Both the position numbers and the translations under genes were made by a program. Of a DNA stretch of 64,000 nucleotides, positions 60,848 through 64,000 are shown in pieces; positions within the stretch are counted from its first letter, which is position 1, and every line of letters begins with the position of its first letter. Source of the stretch: Hyphomicrobiales bacterium (GTDB lineage Bacteria > Pseudomonadota > Alphaproteobacteria > Rhizobiales > Rhizobiaceae); assembly GCA_900471515.1 (NCBI GenBank), contig UCFC01000050.1, forward strand, positions 1 through 64,000, in the 5' to 3' direction. The notes beneath the pieces were generated by a model, which had not been told where the DNA came from, searched no databases, and saw only the letters and a program-made list of their open reading frames with translations.

Positions 60848-61033
60848 GGTCCCTCCGATCGGTTACCCGACGGCTCAATGCGGCCGTCACGCCAGTCGAA
60901 GGATTTTCAGTTCAAAGAAAGCTTTTCTGTGAAATTTTATACTCAATTTTAGCTAAGCTATCTGATCAGTTTGACGTAAAACAGGGCATACACCCACAGT
61001 AAACCGGAATAAACTTGCTTTCGCGGAGGTTTT

Positions 61034-61438
61034 ATGACGCAATCCCTGTTCCTCGTCACCCTCGTCGTCGACGACTATGACCGCGCCAAAGCCTTTTATT
61101 GTGAGGCGCTCGGCTTCGAATGCCTACAGGACGAAGTGCAGCCGGAAGGCAAGCGCTGGGTCGTGGTCAAGCCCAGAGGCGGGGATGGAGCGGCCTTTCT
61201 GCTGGCGCAGGCGGCCAATGAGGCGCAGCGCGCTGCCATCGGCAAGCAGACGGGCGGGCGTGTCGGCTTCTTTCTCAAGACCGACGATTTCGCGCGCGAC
61301 CATGCCGCCATGCTTGCCGCCGGCGTGCGTTTTCTTGAGGAGCCCCGGCGCGAAGTTTACGGCACCGTTGCGGTCTTTTCGGATCCTTACGGCAACACCT
61401 TCGATCTCATTCAACATGCGGCACCCGCCGCCTCTTGA
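61034..61438 (+). CDS. VOC/glyoxalase-bleomycin resistance family protein
   Basis: The 134-residue protein has the VOC fold: LVTLVVDDYDRAKAFYCEALGFE at the start and VFSDPYGNTFDLIQ at the end, with GGAGG before the start. The usual N-terminal His metal ligand is replaced, so metal binding and substrate are uncertain. Roles in the family range from lactoylglutathione lyase to antibiotic binding. It stands alone between the M15-like gene and trpS. Confidence 0.88.
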   Translation: MTQSLFLVTLVVDDYDRAKAFYCEALGFECLQDEVQPEGKRWVVVKPRGGDGAAFLLAQAANEAQRAAIGKQTGGRVGFFLKTDDFARDHAAMLAAGVRFLEEPRREVYGTVAVFSDPYGNTFDLIQHAAPAAS

Positions 61439-61528
61439 TTGCGGCCGTGCGCCCGTGCATAAGCGCCCGCGTTAGCAACATGGGCCTTCGGCCCTGAGGC
61501 CCTCCACCAGCCTAATCGAGGACACGTC

Positions 61529-62593
61529 ATGGGCGAATTCAAGAAGCTCGTATTTTCCGGCGTTCAGCCGACGGGCAACCTGCATCTCGGCAACTATCTT
61601 GGCGCGATCCGCCGCTTCGTGCAGCTCCAGGACGGCAACGACTGCATCTACTGCGTCGTCGACCTGCATGCGCTGACGGCGCAGCTCGTCCACGAGGACA
61701 TGCTGTCGCAGACGCGTTCGATCGCCGCTGCCTTCATCGCCTCCGGCATCGATGCCGAAAAGCATATCGTCTTCAATCAGTCCGCCGTGCCGCAGCACGC
61801 CGAACTCGCCTGGATCTTCAACTGTGTCGCCCGTATCGGCTGGATGAACCGCATGACGCAGTTCAAGGACAAGGCCGGCAAGGATCGCGAGCAGGCTTCG
61901 CTCGGCCTCTACGCCTATCCGAGCCTGATGGCTGCCGATATTCTCGTCTACCGCGCCACGCATGTGCCTGTCGGCGAAGACCAGAAGCAGCACCTCGAAC
62001 TGACGCGCGACATCGCGATGAAGTTTAACCTCGATTATGCCTCGCATATCCGCAGGACGAATTACGGGATCGACATCACTGTCGGCGACGAGCCGGTGCA
62101 TGCCTATTTCCCGATGGTCGAACCGCTGATCGGCGGGCCGGCGCCGCGCGTCATGTCGCTGCGCGACGGCACCAAGAAGATGTCGAAGTCCGATCCGTCT
62201 GACCTTTCGCGCATCAACCTGATGGATGACGAGGACGCGATCTCCAAGAAGATCCGCAAGGCCAAGACCGATCCCGACGGCTTGCCGAGCGAAGTGGCAG
62301 GCCTGGAAAGCCGGCCGGAGGCCGAAAACCTCGTTTCGATCTATGCGGCGCTTGCCGACAAGACGAAGGAGCAGGTGCTCTCGGAATTCGGCGGCCAGCA
62401 GTTCTCCGTCTTCAAGCCGGCTCTGGTCGATCTCGCCGTTCAGGTGCTCTCGCCGATCACGGGCGAAATGCGCCGCCTGATGAACGATACGAGCCATATC
62501 GACGCGATCCTGCGCAGCGGCAACGAGCGCGCGAGGGCGCGAGCCGAGGTGACGATGCGCGAACTGCGCGAGATCATCGGCTTCCTCTACTAG
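61529..62593 (+). CDS. trpS: Tryptophanyl-tRNA synthetase
   Basis: The 354-residue class I synthetase has the HIGH-type motif in PTGNLHLGNYLG, and KKMSKS for the KMSKS loop. The tryptophan-specific DLHALTAQ and GEDQKQHLELTRDIA segments are intact. It charges tRNA-Trp. A GAGGA precedes the start. A strong palindrome follows its stop. Confidence 0.98.
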   Translation: MGEFKKLVFSGVQPTGNLHLGNYLGAIRRFVQLQDGNDCIYCVVDLHALTAQLVHEDMLSQTRSIAAAFIASGIDAEKHIVFNQSAVPQHAELAWIFNCVARIGWMNRMTQFKDKAGKDREQASLGLYAYPSLMAADILVYRATHVPVGEDQKQHLELTRDIAMKFNLDYASHIRRTNYGIDITVGDEPVHAYFPMVEPLIGGPAPRVMSLRDGTKKMSKSDPSDLSRINLMDDEDAISKKIRKAKTDPDGLPSEVAGLESRPEAENLVSIYAALADKTKEQVLSEFGGQQFSVFKPALVDLAVQVLSPITGEMRRLMNDTSHIDAILRSGNERARARAEVTMRELREIIGFLY

Positions 62594-62608
62594 ACCCATC
62601 GACAGGTC

Positions 62609-62651
62609 AGAGCGCCACGCGTCCAGATGGACGCATGGCGCTCTATCTTTT
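62609..62651 (+). repeat. Palindromic repeat/terminator after trpS
   Basis: AGAGCGCCACGCGTCC and GGACGCATGGCGCTCT form a 16-base stem with one mismatch and an AGAT loop, followed by ATCTTTTTG. It can end trpS transcription. The AGAGCG...GGACGC pattern and trailing TTTGAATC/ACGCATC resemble a family of dispersed palindromes in Rhizobium intergenic regions. Confidence 0.65.
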
Positions 62652-62731
62652 TGAATCGACGCATCAGGCTTTGGCTCCCGTGCAAAACGGGGGCTTGCAA
62701 ATTTTCCGCTGCGGGTGTCAGAGTCCGCGCC

Positions 62732-63223
62732 ATGGTATCGAAGCGACTCTCACGGCTCGAAGGTCATCGCCGCAAATTCATGGCGGTGATCGACGGGACA
62801 CCCGAATGCCAACGCGCCGTCCACTATGCCGGACGGCGTGCGAAGAATTCCAATGGCGGACTTATCCTTCTCTATGTGATCCCCGAGGGCGATTTCCAGC
62901 AATGGCTCGGCGTCGAGGAGATCATGCGGGCGGAGGCCCGCGAGGAGGCGGAAGCCAGCGTCGCCAAGGCGGCCCAGATCGTGCGCGAGACGATCGGCAT
63001 CGAACCCGAGATCGTCATCCGCGAAGGCAATTCGGCCGAGCAGATCAATGCCGTCATCGAGGAGGACCGGGACGTTGCCATCCTCGTGCTTGCCGCAAGC
63101 TCGGCCAAGGAGGGGCCGGGACCGCTGGTTTCTTCCATTGCCGGACGCGCGGCCGCCTTTCCGATTCCCGTCACCGTGCTTCCCGACACGCTGACGAATG
63201 AGGAAATCGACGCCCTCTGTTAG
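62732..63223 (+). CDS. Universal stress protein (UspA family)
   Basis: From MVSKRLSR the protein is 163 residues. It has a UspA-like core: FMAVIDGTPECQRAVHYA at the start, LLYVIPEGDF, and the glycine-rich region VLAASSAKEGPGPLVSSIAG. This loop is related to, but not identical with, the G-2x-G-9x-GS ATP-binding consensus. It is cytoplasmic; its role in stress survival is inferred. An upstream in-frame Met lies in the trpS repeat and is rejected. Confidence 0.85.
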   Translation: MVSKRLSRLEGHRRKFMAVIDGTPECQRAVHYAGRRAKNSNGGLILLYVIPEGDFQQWLGVEEIMRAEAREEAEASVAKAAQIVRETIGIEPEIVIREGNSAEQINAVIEEDRDVAILVLAASSAKEGPGPLVSSIAGRAAAFPIPVTVLPDTLTNEEIDALC

Positions 63224-63330
63224 GCCATTTCTTGAGTATCAATCTCTTGAATCGGCCGGAGAATGGGCTTATTTTCTTTTGAAGAATTCTAAAGACGGCA
63301 GAGGCTGACGCCCGCCGCATGGAGAGCGAG

Positions 63331-63897
63331 ATGTTCATTCAGACCGAAGCCACGCCGAACCCCGCCACGCAGAAGTTCCTTCCCGGCAAGGTGGTGATGG
63401 AAAACGGCACGGCCGAATTCCGCAATGCCGACGAAGCCCAGGCTTCGCCGCTCGCTGCCCGCCTGTTTGAAATCCCCGGCGTGACCGGCGTCTATTTCGG
63501 CTACGACTTCATCTCCGTCTCCAAGGACAATGCCGAATGGCAGCATCTGAAGCCGGCTATTCTCGGCTCGATCATGGAGCATTTCATGTCCGGCAAGCCG
63601 GTCATGGGCGACGCCTCGATCCTCTCGGAAGATGTCGATGCCGGCGACGAGTTCTTCGACGAAGGCGACGAATCGATCGTGCTGACCATCAAGGAACTTT
63701 TGGAGACCCGCGTGCGCCCGGCCGTTGCCCAGGATGGCGGCGACATTACCTTCCGCGGCTTCAAGGACGGCAAGGTCTACCTCAACATGAAGGGTTCCTG
63801 CTCCGGATGCCCGTCTTCGACGGCAACGCTGAAGCACGGCGTCCAGAACCTGCTGCGCCATTTCGTTCCGGAAGTGCAGGAAGTGATTGCCGCTTAA
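63331..63897 (+). CDS. nfuA: NfuA-like iron-sulfur cluster scaffold protein
   Basis: From the ATG after GGAG the protein is 188 residues. An N-terminal Nfu domain (MFIQTEATPNPATQKFLPG) is followed by the NifU C-terminal domain with the cluster-binding CxxC in GSCSGCPSS. It carries and delivers [4Fe-4S] clusters. It lies 107 bases behind the usp gene. A Met four codons earlier is an alternative start. Confidence 0.95.
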   Translation: MFIQTEATPNPATQKFLPGKVVMENGTAEFRNADEAQASPLAARLFEIPGVTGVYFGYDFISVSKDNAEWQHLKPAILGSIMEHFMSGKPVMGDASILSEDVDAGDEFFDEGDESIVLTIKELLETRVRPAVAQDGGDITFRGFKDGKVYLNMKGSCSGCPSSTATLKHGVQNLLRHFVPEVQEVIAA

Positions 63898-63985
63898 GAA
63901 GCTCTGCGGCGCCGGGCCGTTCATCTCGCGTTCGGCCGGGCGGATTTATGAATAGGCGACAATAGTTTATTCGGAAATTGATGGC

Positions 63986-64000
63986 ATGATCGTTCTGGCG
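63986..64000 (+). CDS. tsaB: Start of a truncated gene, probably tsaB
   Basis: Only ATG ATC GTT CTG GCG (MIVLA) is inside the window. TsaB proteins of rhizobia begin similarly and often follow the nfuA gene, so this is probably the tRNA t6A-modification partner TsaB. Five codons cannot prove it. Confidence 0.35.

Noticed and set aside
1..64000. CRISPR arrays, complete insertion sequences, transposases or prophage genes
   Set aside because: No regularly spaced repeats, transposase motifs or phage structural genes were seen anywhere in the window.

Overview
The window looks like chromosome from a fast-growing alphaproteobacterium of the Rhizobium group (R. leguminosarum/R. etli-like). The basis is gene content and order: rpmH-rnpA-yidC-engB-argB, def-fmt-truA, ptsN-hpf-rpoN-lptB-lptA-lptC, and olsB/tme/mutS/glnD/murJ/trpS/nfuA. 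The GC-rich coding style, the olsB ornithine-lipid gene and rhizobial-type palindromic intergenic repeats agree with this. No search was run, so the genus is an inference.

Layout. 1-4.3 kb holds an aldo/keto reductase, the decayed remains of a short-chain dehydrogenase, a TetR regulator coupled to a PmtA-like methyltransferase, two small secreted proteins and a small lipoprotein. 4.4-7.6 kb is a visibly AT-richer accessory segment ending at the 3' end of a tRNA-Arg gene. It contains an ORF interrupted by a stop codon, a membrane/coiled-coil protein, and a two-gene overlapping module of unknown function whose second protein carries a HEPN-like R-N-x4-H motif. 7.8-11.5 kb encodes a sensor kinase and a chemoreceptor.

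11.8-18.2 kb is the ribosome/RNase P/membrane-insertase cluster followed by argB. An ECF sigma/anti-sigma/fasciclin module lies on the opposite strand between engB and argB. 18.2-24.4 kb is mixed metabolism and repair: SDR, LysR, an ICL/PEP-mutase-family enzyme coupled to Ada, a pyrimidine nucleotidase, a four-EF-hand exported protein and a LOG-family hydrolase. 24.5-29.7 kb carries lysine/peptidoglycan genes dapD-dapE and the translation-initiation set def-fmt-truA. 29.8-36.3 kb has a globin-coupled soluble chemoreceptor, rmuC, a ribokinase and a large membrane chemoreceptor.

36.3-41.6 kb is ptsN, hpf, rpoN and the LPS-transport genes lptB, lptA and lptC. 41.8-47 kb holds sppA, ihfB, a LapA-domain protein, a GNAT, a CoxG-like protein, two RNA methyltransferases and lspA. 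47-52.7 kb has a hybrid histidine kinase, olsB preceded by a convincing Pho box, and tme. 52.8-64 kb runs mutS, a small unknown gene, glnD, murJ, an M15-like peptidase, a VOC protein, trpS, a Usp-like protein, nfuA and the first five codons of what is probably tsaB.

Most of the window is core chromosome. The places most worth following up are the tRNA-Arg-linked segment, the sigma/RskA/fasciclin module with its candidate ECF promoter, the RBS-sequestering hairpin before the EF-hand gene, the Pho box before olsB, and the SDR pseudogene.
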